DNA of 55,743 nt from assembly GCF_001428545.1 (NCBI RefSeq), contig NZ_LMHZ01000023.1:262235-317977 (forward strand), in the 5' to 3' direction. The position numbers and the translations under genes are program-made. Each line of letters starts with the position of its first letter. Position 1 is the stretch's first letter. Under the pieces are notes generated by a model. That model was not told where the DNA came from. It did no database searches and worked only from the letters and a program-made list of their open reading frames with translations. This document shows positions 42,842 to 52,233 of this stretch, piece by piece. The DNA comes from Noviherbaspirillum sp. Root189. GTDB taxonomy: Bacteria; Pseudomonadota; Gammaproteobacteria; Burkholderiales; Burkholderiaceae_D.

Positions 42842-45652
42842 ATGGGTATATCGAGCAATCAACGATACACAATTCGGCGCGACGGTATCCCTTCCACAGC
42901 GTCGCAGTGGCATGCGGCGCATCAGGCAATGCAGCATTTATCGGTTGAAGATACACCGCAACAGCATGCGGAACGCTTGGGAAATTTGCTTGAACGCTGT
43001 GCCGATGCGATTCTGCTGATCCGCGATGGCCGGATTGTTGGTTGCAACCAGGCGGCGGGCGAGATGTTTTCGCCTGCCGGGAGCCGTCTTGAAGGCCATA
43101 CGCTCGAAGAAGTCATCAATGCGTCGGAGAATGGCATACCCTCGCCTATCGGCCTTGCCTACTGCCCTGCCACCATGCATCGCACCCTGCAGCTGGCCGA
43201 CGGAAGTCCGATCGACGCGGAAGTCACCGTATCGCCCTACATCGACGTCACGGTTCCGGATGGCAGGCTGCTGGTCATCCGGGACGTCAGTGCGCGCAAG
43301 CGTATTGCCGCTACGCTCCTGCAGCAGGACAAGTACATCCGCCTGATAACAGACACCGTGCCGGCGTTGATCGCGTACGTTGATCATGAAGAATGCTATC
43401 GCTTCGTCAATGCTGCTTACCAGCAGTGGTTCGGACTTCCACGTGACGACATCGTCGGACGCAAGGTACGCGACGTCCTTGGCACGGCTTATCCGGATGC
43501 AAAGCCGTTCATTGCACAGGCATTGAACGGCCATCTTGTCCATTTCGAGCTGGCGCTTGACAGCGTTGCCGGCAAGCGGCATGTGATGGTGGTGTATAGC
43601 CCGGATCTGCAGGCCGATGGCCGCGTTGCCGGATTTTCCGCAATGGCCACCGACATCACGGACCGGCGCGACCATGAACAGGCATTGCGCGCGCAGGAAC
43701 GCCAGTTGCGCCTGATTACCGAGGCGCTGCCCGTCTTCATTGCGCAATGTGATCTCGACTATCGACTCACATTCGTCAACAAGACCTATGCGGACCGCTT
43801 CGGTTTTCACCCCAAGGAGATCGTCGGCAAACGGATTCCTGAAATTGTCGGCGATGAAGCATTTTCGAATGTGCGTCAGTATATCGATGCCGCCTTGCGC
43901 GGCCAGCCGCAAGAGCATGAAGTCAATGTTCCCTTGCCCGATGGTGGAAACCAGTTCATGCAAATGATGTATGTGCCGGACTTCGACGACGAAGGCAACG
44001 TACGGGGACTGCTAGCGGCAATCAGCGACATCACGCGATTGCGCGATACGGAGGAGCAGTTGCAGCGCCGTGAGCTCGAGTTTAAAACCCTGGTAGAAAA
44101 TTCGCCGGACATCATTTCCCGCATCGATCGCAAGATGCGCCATCTCTACGTGAACCCCGCGATCACCAAATTGGGAGCGCAGCCGCCGGAAGCCTACATC
44201 GGCAAGACCAAGGCTGAACTCGGCCTGCCGGAAACGGTGGTACGGGCATGGGACGAAGCCGCGTACGCCGCTTTCGACACTGGCGCCGAACAACGGCTGG
44301 ATTTCGATCTGGAGATCGAGGGCCAGATCCGCTACTTCTCCGGGCGCATTGTTCCGGAAATCGACCGCTGGGGACAAATCGATTCGGTGATCGCCATTGC
44401 CTATGACGTAACCTCCCGTGCCCGCATGGAAAAGGAGCGCGACGAGTTGCTCGCCCGTGAACGCAGCGCACGCATCCAGGCAGAGACGGCTGCCAAGGCC
44501 CGTGATGAATTCCTCGCTATCGTGTCGCACGAATTGCGGGCCCCGCTCAATGGTATCCAGAGCTGGGCCCATGTCCTGGAAAACTATGTTCAGGATGTGG
44601 TCACGGTGCCGCTTGCGCAACGTGCTCTCCAGGGAATCAAGACCGGTGTGAACCAGCAAGTGCGCCTGATCGAAGACTTGCTCGATGTCACGCGCATGAT
44701 GAGCGGAAAATTCCGGTTGATGAAGCAGCCGCTGGCGCTTCTTCCGGCCTTGCAGGCGGCGGTCAACAGTGTGCGCGCAATGGCGGCATCGAAGAAAATC
44801 AGCCTTAGCTGCAATTACCGCATCACCAGCGAGCAGATCGAGGGGGATGCGGACCGCGTACAGCAGATTTTCTGGAACCTGTTGTCCAATGCCGTCAAGT
44901 TTACGTCCGAGGGCGGCCACGTCTGGCTGACCGCATCGATCGCGGGCGAGCAGATCTGTGTGACGGTACGGGATGACGGCGCCGGGATCTCCCCGGCATT
45001 TCTGCCGCATCTCTTCAATCGTTTCAGCCAGGAAGATACTTCCAGCACACGTGACCATAGCGGACTGGGACTGGGACTGTTCCTGGTACGCCACCTGGTC
45101 GAAATGCACAACGGCCAGGTCAAGGCGGACAGTGAAGGTGAAGGCAAGGGAACAACCTTCAGCGTGTACTTCAAGCTGCGTCCGCGCACCGAACAATATC
45201 TGACGGTCGGTCCCGCTGAGCCAGCTTCCAGCATGCCGCTTCCCTCATTGGAAGGGCGTTGCGTACTGCTTATTGACGATCAGCCTGAAGCACGCGAATC
45301 GTTGACCGTGGTACTGAGTGCCGCCGGCGCCGATGTGTTCGCTGCCGCTACGGCGGGTGAAGCGATTAAATGGCTGTCGGGACTGGCACCGGATAGCTAT
45401 CCCGACGTGCTGATTTCGGACATTGCGATGCCTGGCGAAGACGGCTATGCGGTGCTAAGGCGCATCCGTACCTGGCAGGCACCGAATGGCCGCACTCCCC
45501 TGCAACGCCTGCCGGCCCTGGCCCTGACGGCCTTTGCAGAACGCGAGGACCGCATACGCGCATTAACCGCCGGCTTCCAGATGCATGTCACCAAACCGGT
45601 CGCTCCGGAAGAACTGATCATCGTAATCGATACGATGGCGGCACGTGATTAG
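42842..45652 (+). CDS. Multi-PAS hybrid sensor histidine kinase
   Basis: 936 residues, apparently cytosolic. About four PAS domains span residues 40-540, each ended by a DxT/DVS-type linker such as VIRDVSARKRIA, MATDITDRRDHE, AISDITRLRDTE and IAYDVTSRARME. HisKA has the phospho-His at residue 563 (FLAIVSHELRAPLNGI). HATPase shows NLLSNAVKF, DDGAGISPAF and GLGLGLFLVRHLVE. The C-terminal receiver has VLLIDDQPEARESL and phospho-Asp 860 in LISDIAMPGEDGY. The start is the ATG at 42842, twelve bases after AAGGAG; a TTG at 42830 abuts that site. Convergent with a sigma-54 response regulator, its possible partner. The stop codon lies in the left edge of a MITE-like element. Confidence 0.9.
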   Translation: MGISSNQRYTIRRDGIPSTASQWHAAHQAMQHLSVEDTPQQHAERLGNLLERCADAILLIRDGRIVGCNQAAGEMFSPAGSRLEGHTLEEVINASENGIPSPIGLAYCPATMHRTLQLADGSPIDAEVTVSPYIDVTVPDGRLLVIRDVSARKRIAATLLQQDKYIRLITDTVPALIAYVDHEECYRFVNAAYQQWFGLPRDDIVGRKVRDVLGTAYPDAKPFIAQALNGHLVHFELALDSVAGKRHVMVVYSPDLQADGRVAGFSAMATDITDRRDHEQALRAQERQLRLITEALPVFIAQCDLDYRLTFVNKTYADRFGFHPKEIVGKRIPEIVGDEAFSNVRQYIDAALRGQPQEHEVNVPLPDGGNQFMQMMYVPDFDDEGNVRGLLAAISDITRLRDTEEQLQRRELEFKTLVENSPDIISRIDRKMRHLYVNPAITKLGAQPPEAYIGKTKAELGLPETVVRAWDEAAYAAFDTGAEQRLDFDLEIEGQIRYFSGRIVPEIDRWGQIDSVIAIAYDVTSRARMEKERDELLARERSARIQAETAAKARDEFLAIVSHELRAPLNGIQSWAHVLENYVQDVVTVPLAQRALQGIKTGVNQQVRLIEDLLDVTRMMSGKFRLMKQPLALLPALQAAVNSVRAMAASKKISLSCNYRITSEQIEGDADRVQQIFWNLLSNAVKFTSEGGHVWLTASIAGEQICVTVRDDGAGISPAFLPHLFNRFSQEDTSSTRDHSGLGLGLFLVRHLVEMHNGQVKADSEGEGKGTTFSVYFKLRPRTEQYLTVGPAEPASSMPLPSLEGRCVLLIDDQPEARESLTVVLSAAGADVFAAATAGEAIKWLSGLAPDSYPDVLISDIAMPGEDGYAVLRRIRTWQAPNGRTPLQRLPALALTAFAEREDRIRALTAGFQMHVTKPVAPEELIIVIDTMAARD

Positions 45653-45809
45653 AGCGCTTTCGTCTGACTGTACTGTCGACGCCGGGCGCTTTGCCCGCGG
45701 CACGGCGTTGCAACTCCTTGCCATGGCTCGCCATGTCGCGTCGCTGCGCCTTGTTCCGCGGGCAAATCACCTCGGCCTCGCCCGGCCCAGTCAGGACGAA
45801 AGCGCTCTA
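45650..45809. mobile_element. MITE candidate with IS630-type TA target duplication
   Basis: Terminal inverted repeats begin GAGCGCTTTCGTC at 45652 and match the complement of the right end up to 45807 over about 20 bases, with a single extra C in the right arm. TA flanks both ends (45650-45651 and 45808-45809). A second nested inverted repeat, TTTGCCCGCGG at 45690-45700 with its complement at 45756-45766, and a central CATGGC/GCCATG make the whole 160 bp foldable into one long hairpin. It codes for nothing. It lies at the 3' end of the kinase gene and contributes its stop codon. Confidence 0.65.
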
Positions 45810-45829
45810 GTACAGGATGGCGCCAATGA

Positions 45830-45865
45830 AAAGGGCGGAATACGCTTTCGCGTATTCCGCCCTTT
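45830..45865. terminator. Bidirectional hairpin between kinase and response regulator
   Basis: AAAGGGCGGAATACG at 45830-45844, a CTTTCG loop and a perfect 15-base complement at 45851-45865. The flanks give short U-runs on both strands. It sits between the convergent kinase and sigma-54 regulator genes and would end both transcripts. Confidence 0.85.
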
Positions 45866-45926
45866 AACGTCAGCGCTGCTATGCGTAGGGCACGGCGGCC
45901 CCTAGCACAACCCTAACACAATTTTG

Positions 45927-47324
45927 TTAATGATAAGAGTCGCTGCTGCTACCCTGCATCGATGACTCGTCTTTCTTCTGTATTCCCTCGTAAGGTCCGT
46001 ATTCCTCCAGCCGGTTATAGAGCGTCTTGAGGCTGATCCCAAGAATATCCGCGGCACGCTTCTTGACACCGCCGCAGAGTTCGAGCGTTGCATAGATCAG
46101 CTTGCGGTCGACATCGGCAAGCGATGTGCCGACCGGGATGGCCAGAGTCAATCCGACCGGCGACTGGGTGGTGATCACCGGTGCCAGTGCCGCGGCATCA
46201 ATGATATGGTCGGACAGAATGAAGGCGCGTTGCATGTAATTGCGCAACTCACGTACATTTCCTGGCCAGTGATAATTGCTCAGGCATGCAAGTCCGTCCG
46301 GGGATAACAACTTGTTCGTACCGTGTGCAGCGTTAAGGTCATCCAGGAAGTGCTGCGCGAGCAATTCAATATCCGCACCGCGTTCACGAAGCGGCGGGAT
46401 CTTTAGCGGGAAGACATTAAGGCGATGGTACAGGTCGAGTCGAAGCTTGCCTTCCGCGACCGCGGCTTCAGGATCACGATTGCTCGCGGCAATGACACGC
46501 ACATCGGTCTCGATTTCCTGGTTACTGCCGATTCGCATGAAGGAGCCGGTTTCCAGGACACGGAGCAGCTTCACCTGTAATTCCACCGGCATTTCCGTGA
46601 TTTCATCCAGGAAAAGCGTGCCGCCGTTGGCACGTTCGAAATAGCCCTTGTGCTGGCGATCCGCGCCGGTGAAGCTGCCCTTTTCGTGACCAAAGATTTC
46701 GCTTTCGATCAATTGCGGAGAAATGGCGCCGCAGTTGACGGGAAGGAAGGGATGTTTCTGGCGAAGACTAAGGTCATGGATGGTTTGTGCTGCCAGTTCC
46801 TTGCCCGTACCGCTCTCCCCTAACAGCAATACGGTTGCTTCGGTAGGCGCAACGCGGCCGATGTGGTTATAGAGCTTTTGCATGGCCGGCGCCGCACCCA
46901 GCATCTGGCCGAAATGGCCAAGGCGGCGCAGTTCGCTACGCAGGACACCAATTTCTTCCTTCAGATCCACCGTGCGCGGAATGCGCGCCAGCAAAGACTT
47001 GAGGCGACGGAAGTTGATTGGCTTGGTCAGATAGTCGGCCGCGCCGAGACGCAATGCTTCCACTGCAGTTTCGACGCTGGCGTGTCCAGTGATCAATACG
47101 ATTTCAGTGGTGGCACGGGACTCGATATCATTGAACAAATCCATCCCGCTGCCGTCCGGCAATTTAAGGTCGATCAGTACGACGTCCGGGCGCTGTCGCA
47201 TGATCTCTGTCTGAGCATCGCGAATGTTGCCTGCGACGGCAGTGGTAAATCCTTCGGCCGCCGAAATTTCCATCAGCGCTTCGCGCGTGTTCACGTCATC
47301 GTCAACGATCAATACATGTGGCAT
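45927..47324 (-). CDS. Sigma-54-dependent response regulator (NtrC family)
   Basis: 465 residues. Receiver domain: VLIVDDDVNTREAL, phospho-Asp in VVLIDLKLPDGSG (about residue 54), Thr/Lys in LITGHAS and YLTKPINF. AAA+ domain: Walker [12 protein letters not shown], the sigma-54 contact loop as GSFTGA, Walker [14 protein letters not shown] and the R-finger region [23 protein letters not shown] Fis-type HTH is at the C-terminus ([23 protein letters not shown]), followed by a Ser-rich tail. Activates sigma-54 promoters after phosphorylation. Convergent with the hybrid kinase; the cognate sensor may be that kinase or one outside the window. Confidence 0.92.
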   Translation of the reverse strand: MPHVLIVDDDVNTREALMEISAAEGFTTAVAGNIRDAQTEIMRQRPDVVLIDLKLPDGSGMDLFNDIESRATTEIVLITGHASVETAVEALRLGAADYLTKPINFRRLKSLLARIPRTVDLKEEIGVLRSELRRLGHFGQMLGAAPAMQKLYNHIGRVAPTEATVLLLGESGTGKELAAQTIHDLSLRQKHPFLPVNCGAISPQLIESEIFGHEKGSFTGADRQHKGYFERANGGTLFLDEITEMPVELQVKLLRVLETGSFMRIGSNQEIETDVRVIAASNRDPEAAVAEGKLRLDLYHRLNVFPLKIPPLRERGADIELLAQHFLDDLNAAHGTNKLLSPDGLACLSNYHWPGNVRELRNYMQRAFILSDHIIDAAALAPVITTQSPVGLTLAIPVGTSLADVDRKLIYATLELCGGVKKRAADILGISLKTLYNRLEEYGPYEGIQKKDESSMQGSSSDSYH

Positions 47325-47979
47325 ATATCACTGTCTCGTACGGTGTTAATCCGAACGGCGATTGCTTATTGCTGCTTGCTGATTGCAATGGCAATACCGG
47401 TCGGCAAAAGCAGCAGGCAAGTCTTCATGAATCAAATCATGTCGGCGGCCTGCTGTCGTCAAAAAGCGAAGATGTCCGGCATGGAAACACCTTTACGCGC
47501 TTTCTGTGGCAGCCATTGCCGTCGTGCCCCAAGGGTACGAACGTCAATATGCGTAAAAACAGTTATTGGAATTGTGCGAACTTGTTGACTCTGCTTTGGA
47601 CAGCGATTTCAACAGAATATTCAGCATATGACTTCGACTCTTATTGTCCAAGCACGTATGCATTTTCTTATTGAGCCAAAACAGTGATCCATGAAATTGC
47701 CTTCGTGTTCCTGCAATGAATTTCATGTTGAGGGATACGCTTGCGCTTGCTACGTTAGATAGCCTGATGGTTTGAAACTATGATCCGGTCTGAACCGGTT
47801 GAGGAATGTGCTGTACGCCAATATACCCTTCACCATTAGGTTAGATAAGATATGTAACGCTCGTGACGTGATAGTGCAGTCATCGAGTGTTACATATCTG
47901 GGTATGCCTACAATGCGCAAGCGGTCTGCCCGACCAGCTTGCGCACTACCTTGCGGCATGGCGGAGTGCCTTGGGCGTA
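47325..47979. other. Gene-free region carrying strong inverted repeats
   Basis: About 650 bases with no credible gene. A 16-bp inverted repeat (AGATATGTAACGCTCG at 47848-47863; complement at 47884-47899, one mismatch) flanks 20 bases. A second 9-bp repeat, TGCGCAAGC/GCTTGCGCA, lies at 47914-47945. Both are downstream of the leftward lipoprotein gene. The left part holds the promoter of the sigma-54 regulator. Confidence 0.6.
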
Positions 47980-48195
47980 TTATTTCGAACCGGTACCGCC
48001 GCCCGCACCGGTTGTGCCGGAACCGCCTGCACCGCCCGAGCCGCTGGAACCCATGGAACCTGCACCACTCGAACTGCTGCCTGTAGCGCCGCTTCCGCCC
48101 GAGGTGTCGCCTGCGCGACGGTCACAACCCACTGCTGTCAGGCTCAGCGCAGCGACAACCAACAAAACTTTCGATGTCGTCTTCAGTGCATTCAT
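47980..48195 (-). CDS. Small Gly/Ser-rich lipoprotein
   Basis: 71 residues. MNALKTTSKVLLVVAALSLTAVGCDRR is a lipoprotein signal with lipobox AVGC (shown in part). The mature chain is almost only Gly, Ser, Thr and Ala (SGGSGATGSSSSGAGSMGSS), with no domain. The start at 48195 has AAAGGAAC upstream; ATG at 48210 is a weaker option. Low-complexity tails like this occur in surface-anchored lipoproteins of this group. Function unknown. Confidence 0.68.
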   Translation of the reverse strand: MNALKTTSKVLLVVAALSLTAVGCDRRAGDTSGGSGATGSSSSGAGSMGSSGSGGAGGSGTTGAGGGTGSK

Positions 48196-48744
48196 TCTTG
48201 TTCCTTTCAAAAAAGTTAACGTTGTCTGTCACGTTCTTGACCGTACCTTTTGCGATAAGTTCTATGAAGCTTTTCGCAAGGTCAGATTCTGCAGGACGCA
48301 GATTCCATGCCATCGCATGCTGATGTAAAGCAAGTACAAGCTTATTCCAGGCTTAGGCACACCTAGGATGGGGCTTATGCATGTGACAACCGGTGCGTAG
48401 CGCGACATGTATAGAGCATAGGGCCGGGGTAAAACTTACAGCAGCGACGTAATGCTTACAGTTCTTCTATTCCTGCAGTAAGAGACGTCACATCATCGAC
48501 ATCGCAATCATTGCCGGTCGTAAGCTTTGTCCCGTTTACTTTGAGCGAATATCAATCCTTGTAAGTAGCGTACACACCACCATTTAGTTATCGTGTATCT
48601 TGAAGCTTGTCGTTCTCGTCGACCATCGATGCGTAATGCCGGGAGAAGGATTCAGGCAGTACCGCACGCAACGTCAACCATGACTGGTTTGCGCACTGGA
48701 ACTGAAATAGCGCAAGTGAGTCTTCACGCTTTGATGTAAAAATC
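48196..48744. other. Divergent promoter region, no gene seen
   Basis: About 550 bases between the leftward Gly-rich lipoprotein and the rightward sigma-54 activator. It is AT-rich and likely carries both promoters. I looked for a GG-N10-GC sigma-54 promoter and found no convincing one. Confidence 0.5.
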
Positions 48745-49767
48745 ATGACGTCTTCTTCGACGCTCACGCCTGAGCGCTACGACCGGCCACACGGGAGTGG
48801 CCAAACGGAACCACACATGGCCCTCGAAAAATCACTGAAGCACTTCGGCATCATGCACGGCACGTCGCCGATCATGGAGCGGCTCTACCAGCAAGTGGAC
48901 AAAGTGGCGGCAACCGAAGCAACCGTCCTTCTGGTGGGCGAGAGCGGGACCGGCAAGGAAGTTATTGCCAATGCGCTTCACCACAGCAGTGCGCGAAGCG
49001 AGCAGGCATTTGTTGCCGTCAATTGCGGCGCAATTCCGGCACATCTGATCGAGGCTGCATTGTTCGGTCACGAGAAGGGCAGTTTCACCGGCGCAGTGCG
49101 CCAGCAGATCGGTTACTTTGAGCATGCATCCGGCGGCACCCTGTTCCTCGATGAAATAACGGAGATGCCGGTCGACATGCAGGTCAAGCTGCTGCGGGTG
49201 CTGGAGTCCGGAACTTTTCTGCGGGTTGGTGGCGATGAGGAAGTAAAAGTCGATGTGCGCCTGATAGCGGCAACCAATCGCGATCTCGATACGGCGGTCA
49301 AGCAAGGCAACTTGCGTGAGGATCTGATGTACCGGCTTGCCGTGTTTCCTATTCGGATTCCACCTTTGCGCGAGCGTGGCAACGACATCGAAGCGCTTGC
49401 CAATCATTTCCTTTTTGAACTGAACGAGAAAGACAAGGCGAACAAGGTATTTTCCAAAAGCTCACTCGATGTCATCCGCTCTTATTCCTGGCCGGGCAAT
49501 GTACGGGAGCTGAAAAATGTGGTGCAGCGTGCCTATATTCTGGCGACCGACACGCTCAATATTGAGGACTGCATTTCTGACCTGTCGACCAAAAAGCCCA
49601 CTGTACATGAAGGCTATCTGAATTTCTTTGTGGGAACGCCACTTGCCGATGCGCAAAAAGAAATCATCCTGGCAACGCTCAAACATTACAGCGGCAACAA
49701 GCGATTGACAGCCGAGGCGCTGGGCATCAGTTTGAAGACGCTCTATAACCGCCTGAAAGAGTATTGA
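48745..49767 (+). CDS. Sigma-54 activator without receiver domain
   Basis: 340 residues. AAA+ core: [18 protein letters not shown], contact loop [44 protein letters not shown] (in part) and [16 protein letters not shown] Fis-type HTH is at the end ([22 protein letters not shown]). Before the core lie only about 40 residues ([19 protein letters not shown]...), too short for a receiver, GAF or PAS input. It should be constitutively active or controlled by another protein. It is strikingly similar to the AAA+ and HTH parts of the response regulator 1.4 kb away, suggesting duplication. Ends with the final Tyr of the HTH. Confidence 0.9.
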   Translation: MTSSSTLTPERYDRPHGSGQTEPHMALEKSLKHFGIMHGTSPIMERLYQQVDKVAATEATVLLVGESGTGKEVIANALHHSSARSEQAFVAVNCGAIPAHLIEAALFGHEKGSFTGAVRQQIGYFEHASGGTLFLDEITEMPVDMQVKLLRVLESGTFLRVGGDEEVKVDVRLIAATNRDLDTAVKQGNLREDLMYRLAVFPIRIPPLRERGNDIEALANHFLFELNEKDKANKVFSKSSLDVIRSYSWPGNVRELKNVVQRAYILATDTLNIEDCISDLSTKKPTVHEGYLNFFVGTPLADAQKEIILATLKHYSGNKRLTAEALGISLKTLYNRLKEY

Positions 49768-49846
49768 GCACAGTCGATTATCCATTACGTACCAGCACGT
49801 ACCAGCGCAATGCCGAACACCGCACCGCATAGCGCTGGCAAAAGAT

Positions 49847-50707
49847 TCAGGCGTTGACTACTTCGCCGCCGTTCGGATGCAGCACCTGCCCCGTCATATA
49901 CGACGAATCTTCCGAAGCGAGAAACACATAGCAGGGTCCAACTTCATCCGGTTGTCCGGCGCGGCCCATTGGCGCCTTCTGCCCAAAGCTCGACACCTGT
50001 TTTTCGTCGAAGGTTGCCGGAATCAGCGGAGTCCAGATCGGCCCCGGCGCCACCGCATTGACCAGGATTCCGCGCTCGACTAACTGCTGCGACAGGGAAC
50101 GGGTAAAGGCGACGATTGCTCCCTTGGTCGACGAATAATCGATCAGATGCGAGCTGCCGCGATAGGCAGTCACCGATGTGGTGTTGATGATGCGGGCACC
50201 AGGCTTGAGGTGGGGTAACGCCGCCTTGACGGTGAAGAACATTGAAAAAATATTCGTGCGGAAGGTTTTCAGCAATTGGTCTTCGGTGATGTCTTCAATG
50301 CTTTGTTGCGGATACTGCTGGGCCGCATTGTTGACCAGGATGTCCAGCTTGCCGAATGATGACACGGCGGTGTCAACCATCTTGCTGCAAAACGCTGCAT
50401 CGCCGACATCCCCTGCAATCAATACGCATTCACGTCCTTCCGCCTCGATATAGCGTTGCGTTTCCTTAGCATCCTCATGCTCGTCGAGATAGGCGATAAC
50501 GACGTTCGCTCCCTCTTTGGCAAAGCCGATCGCCGCAGCGCGGCCAATGCCGCTGTCGCCGCCCGTCACCAGCGCTACCTTGCCTTTCAATTTTCCACTG
50601 CCTTTGTAATTTCGCATTTCGGCCTGCGGCTTCGGCGACATGGCCTGCTCCGAGCCGGGTTGCTTGTCCTGATGCTGGGGCGGGAAGGATTGATCCTGTG
50701 AAGCCAT
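49847..50707 (-). CDS. SDR oxidoreductase with N-terminal extension (YghA-like)
   Basis: 286 residues. A ~40-residue polar leader (FPPQHQDKQPGSEQAM) precedes the SDR domain: KVALVTGGDSGIGRAAAIGF, VIAYLDEHEDA, NNAAQQYPQ, Ser in IINTTSVTAYRG and Tyr/Lys in IDYSSTKGAIVAF. This length and the leader match YghA-type, general-stress aldehyde reductases. NAD(P)-dependent, soluble. The start has GAAAGGAAC before it. The leftward DUF6496 gene lies upstream (stop at 50745, 37 bases before this start), possibly co-transcribed. Convergent with the sigma-54 activator. Confidence 0.88.
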   Translation of the reverse strand: MASQDQSFPPQHQDKQPGSEQAMSPKPQAEMRNYKGSGKLKGKVALVTGGDSGIGRAAAIGFAKEGANVVIAYLDEHEDAKETQRYIEAEGRECVLIAGDVGDAAFCSKMVDTAVSSFGKLDILVNNAAQQYPQQSIEDITEDQLLKTFRTNIFSMFFTVKAALPHLKPGARIINTTSVTAYRGSSHLIDYSSTKGAIVAFTRSLSQQLVERGILVNAVAPGPIWTPLIPATFDEKQVSSFGQKAPMGRAGQPDEVGPCYVFLASEDSSYMTGQVLHPNGGEVVNA

Positions 50708-50744
50708 GATGTTCCTTTCAATATTGAAGCGTTCTGGTCCCCGA

Positions 50745-50939
50745 TTAATGCTTGGTTGACTTCGACTGCGTGCGGCTCTTGCCTGCTTTTTTCAGGGAGA
50801 TCGCGACCGCCTGTTTGACCGCCTTCTTTTTGGAGCCGGGACGGCTGTTGCCTATCTTGCCGTCGTGTTCGTACTCATGCACGAGCGTTTTGATATTGCT
50901 CTTCACTGCTTGTTGACTCTTTCCGCCTTTCAATGGCAT
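50745..50939 (-). CDS. Small basic DUF6496-type protein
   Basis: 64 residues, Lys/Ser-rich, no hydrophobic segment. MPLKGGKSQQAVKSNIKTLV and HDGKIGNSRPGSKKKAVKQA, then AISLKKAGKSRTQSKSTKH, match a small family found in plant-associated proteobacteria. It may bind nucleic acid given the charge, but that is inference. AGGAGGAT lies just upstream of the ATG at 50939. Probably shares a transcript with the SDR gene. Confidence 0.78.
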   Translation of the reverse strand: MPLKGGKSQQAVKSNIKTLVHEYEHDGKIGNSRPGSKKKAVKQAVAISLKKAGKSRTQSKSTKH

Positions 50940-51070
50940 GGCATCCTCCTGTGTCGGTAGGTGAACGGTGTTGCTAATTCAAGATTGACATTGAAAGGCT
51001 AAAGGCGAGCAGGTTCTGTGCCATTTGCGATATGGCACAGAAGCTTATTGAAAGGAAATGAACCGCGGAA

Positions 51071-52096
51071 TCAGGCGGCGATGGGCTGCGTTCTGGCGAA
51101 CGCTTCCATCAATAAGGCGGGATCGCCAGCGGCGAGTTTTTTAGAATCGGACAGGGTCTGCCGGAATGCGCGTGCGCCAGGCAATCCCGTCATCAGGCCG
51201 AGCATATGGCGGGTGATGCTATTGAGGCGCAAGCCACCGCCGACACTGCCCTTGCCATGGCGCGCAAGCTGATCGGCGATATATGGCAGCATGGCCTGGA
51301 GCACTTCGGCGCGCGACTTGACGGGGGACGTGTCGCCGTAATAGCGCGCGTCGAACCCGGCCATCAGATACGGGTTGTGGTAGGCCTCGCGCCCCAGCAT
51401 GACGCCATCCACATGCTGCAGATGCGCATCGATTTCCGCGACGGTCTTGATACCGCCGTTGATGATGATTTCAAGTCCGGGAAAATCGCGCTTGAGTTGA
51501 TAGGCGTAATCGGCTTTCAGCGGCGGAATCTCACGATTTTCCTTCGGACTCAAACCCTTGAGGATAGCGTTTCGCGCATGCACGATAAAAGTGCTGCAGC
51601 CGGCGTCAGCAATGGTGCCGACAAAATCACGGACGAAGTCATAAGACTCCACATCATCGATACCGATGCGGTGCTTGACCGTCACGTCAATCGAGACGGC
51701 ATCGCGCATTGCCTTGACGCAGTCTGCGACCAGTGCAGGTTCAGCCATCAGGCAAGCGCCGAATGCGCCTTTTTGAACGCGCTCAGACGGACAACCGCAA
51801 TTCAGGTTAATCTCATCATAGCCCCAGGTCTCGCCCAGCTTGGCGCTTTTGGCGAGGTCGGCGGGTTCGCTGCCGCCAAGTTGCAGTGCGACAGGATGTT
51901 CTTCGTCATTGAAGTCAAGATGGCGCGGCACGTCGCCATGGAGCAAGGCGCCAGTTGTCACCATCTCCGTGTAAAGCCAGGTGTGTCGGGTAATCTGGCG
52001 ATGAAACAGGCGGCAATGACGGTCGGTCCAATCCATCATCGGAGCAACCGATAGACGGCGGGCGGGTAACTTGGCGGAATGTGGAGAGCGGATCAT
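51071..52096 (-). CDS. dusA: tRNA-dihydrouridine(20/20a) synthase
   Basis: 341 residues, FMN-dependent TIM barrel reducing U20/U20a in tRNA. Seen: LSVAPMMDWTDRHCRLFHRQ, VALQLGGSEPADLA, INLNCGCPSERVQKGAFGA (catalytic Cys in the loop), VKHRIGID and IVHARNAILKGLSPKENREI (DusA-specific). Then IINGGIKT and DGVMLGREAYHNPYL. The start at 52096 gives MIRSPHSAKLPARRLSVAP; the frame extends to 52219 without support. Divergent from the aminotransferase gene. Confidence 0.95.
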   Translation of the reverse strand: MIRSPHSAKLPARRLSVAPMMDWTDRHCRLFHRQITRHTWLYTEMVTTGALLHGDVPRHLDFNDEEHPVALQLGGSEPADLAKSAKLGETWGYDEINLNCGCPSERVQKGAFGACLMAEPALVADCVKAMRDAVSIDVTVKHRIGIDDVESYDFVRDFVGTIADAGCSTFIVHARNAILKGLSPKENREIPPLKADYAYQLKRDFPGLEIIINGGIKTVAEIDAHLQHVDGVMLGREAYHNPYLMAGFDARYYGDTSPVKSRAEVLQAMLPYIADQLARHGKGSVGGGLRLNSITRHMLGLMTGLPGARAFRQTLSDSKKLAAGDPALLMEAFARTQPIAA

Positions 52097-52233
52097 AATA
52101 GGACGACATTTTACCGGGATGGCTTCCGGTACGTAACAAAGGTAAAAAGCTGCATAACCACGGGTCGGGCCTTCTCCCCTCAAGGGAGCGGTCCGGGCAA
52201 CACACAACAATTTCTCCAAAAGGGAAACACGCT

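Noticed and set aside
42460-42948. 162-residue frame in front of and overlapping the kinase
   Set aside because: No ribosome site or recognisable motif, and overlap with the real kinase start.
48541-48744. Sigma-54 promoter before the receiver-less activator
   Set aside because: No GG-N10-GC arrangement with the usual flanks could be found by eye.
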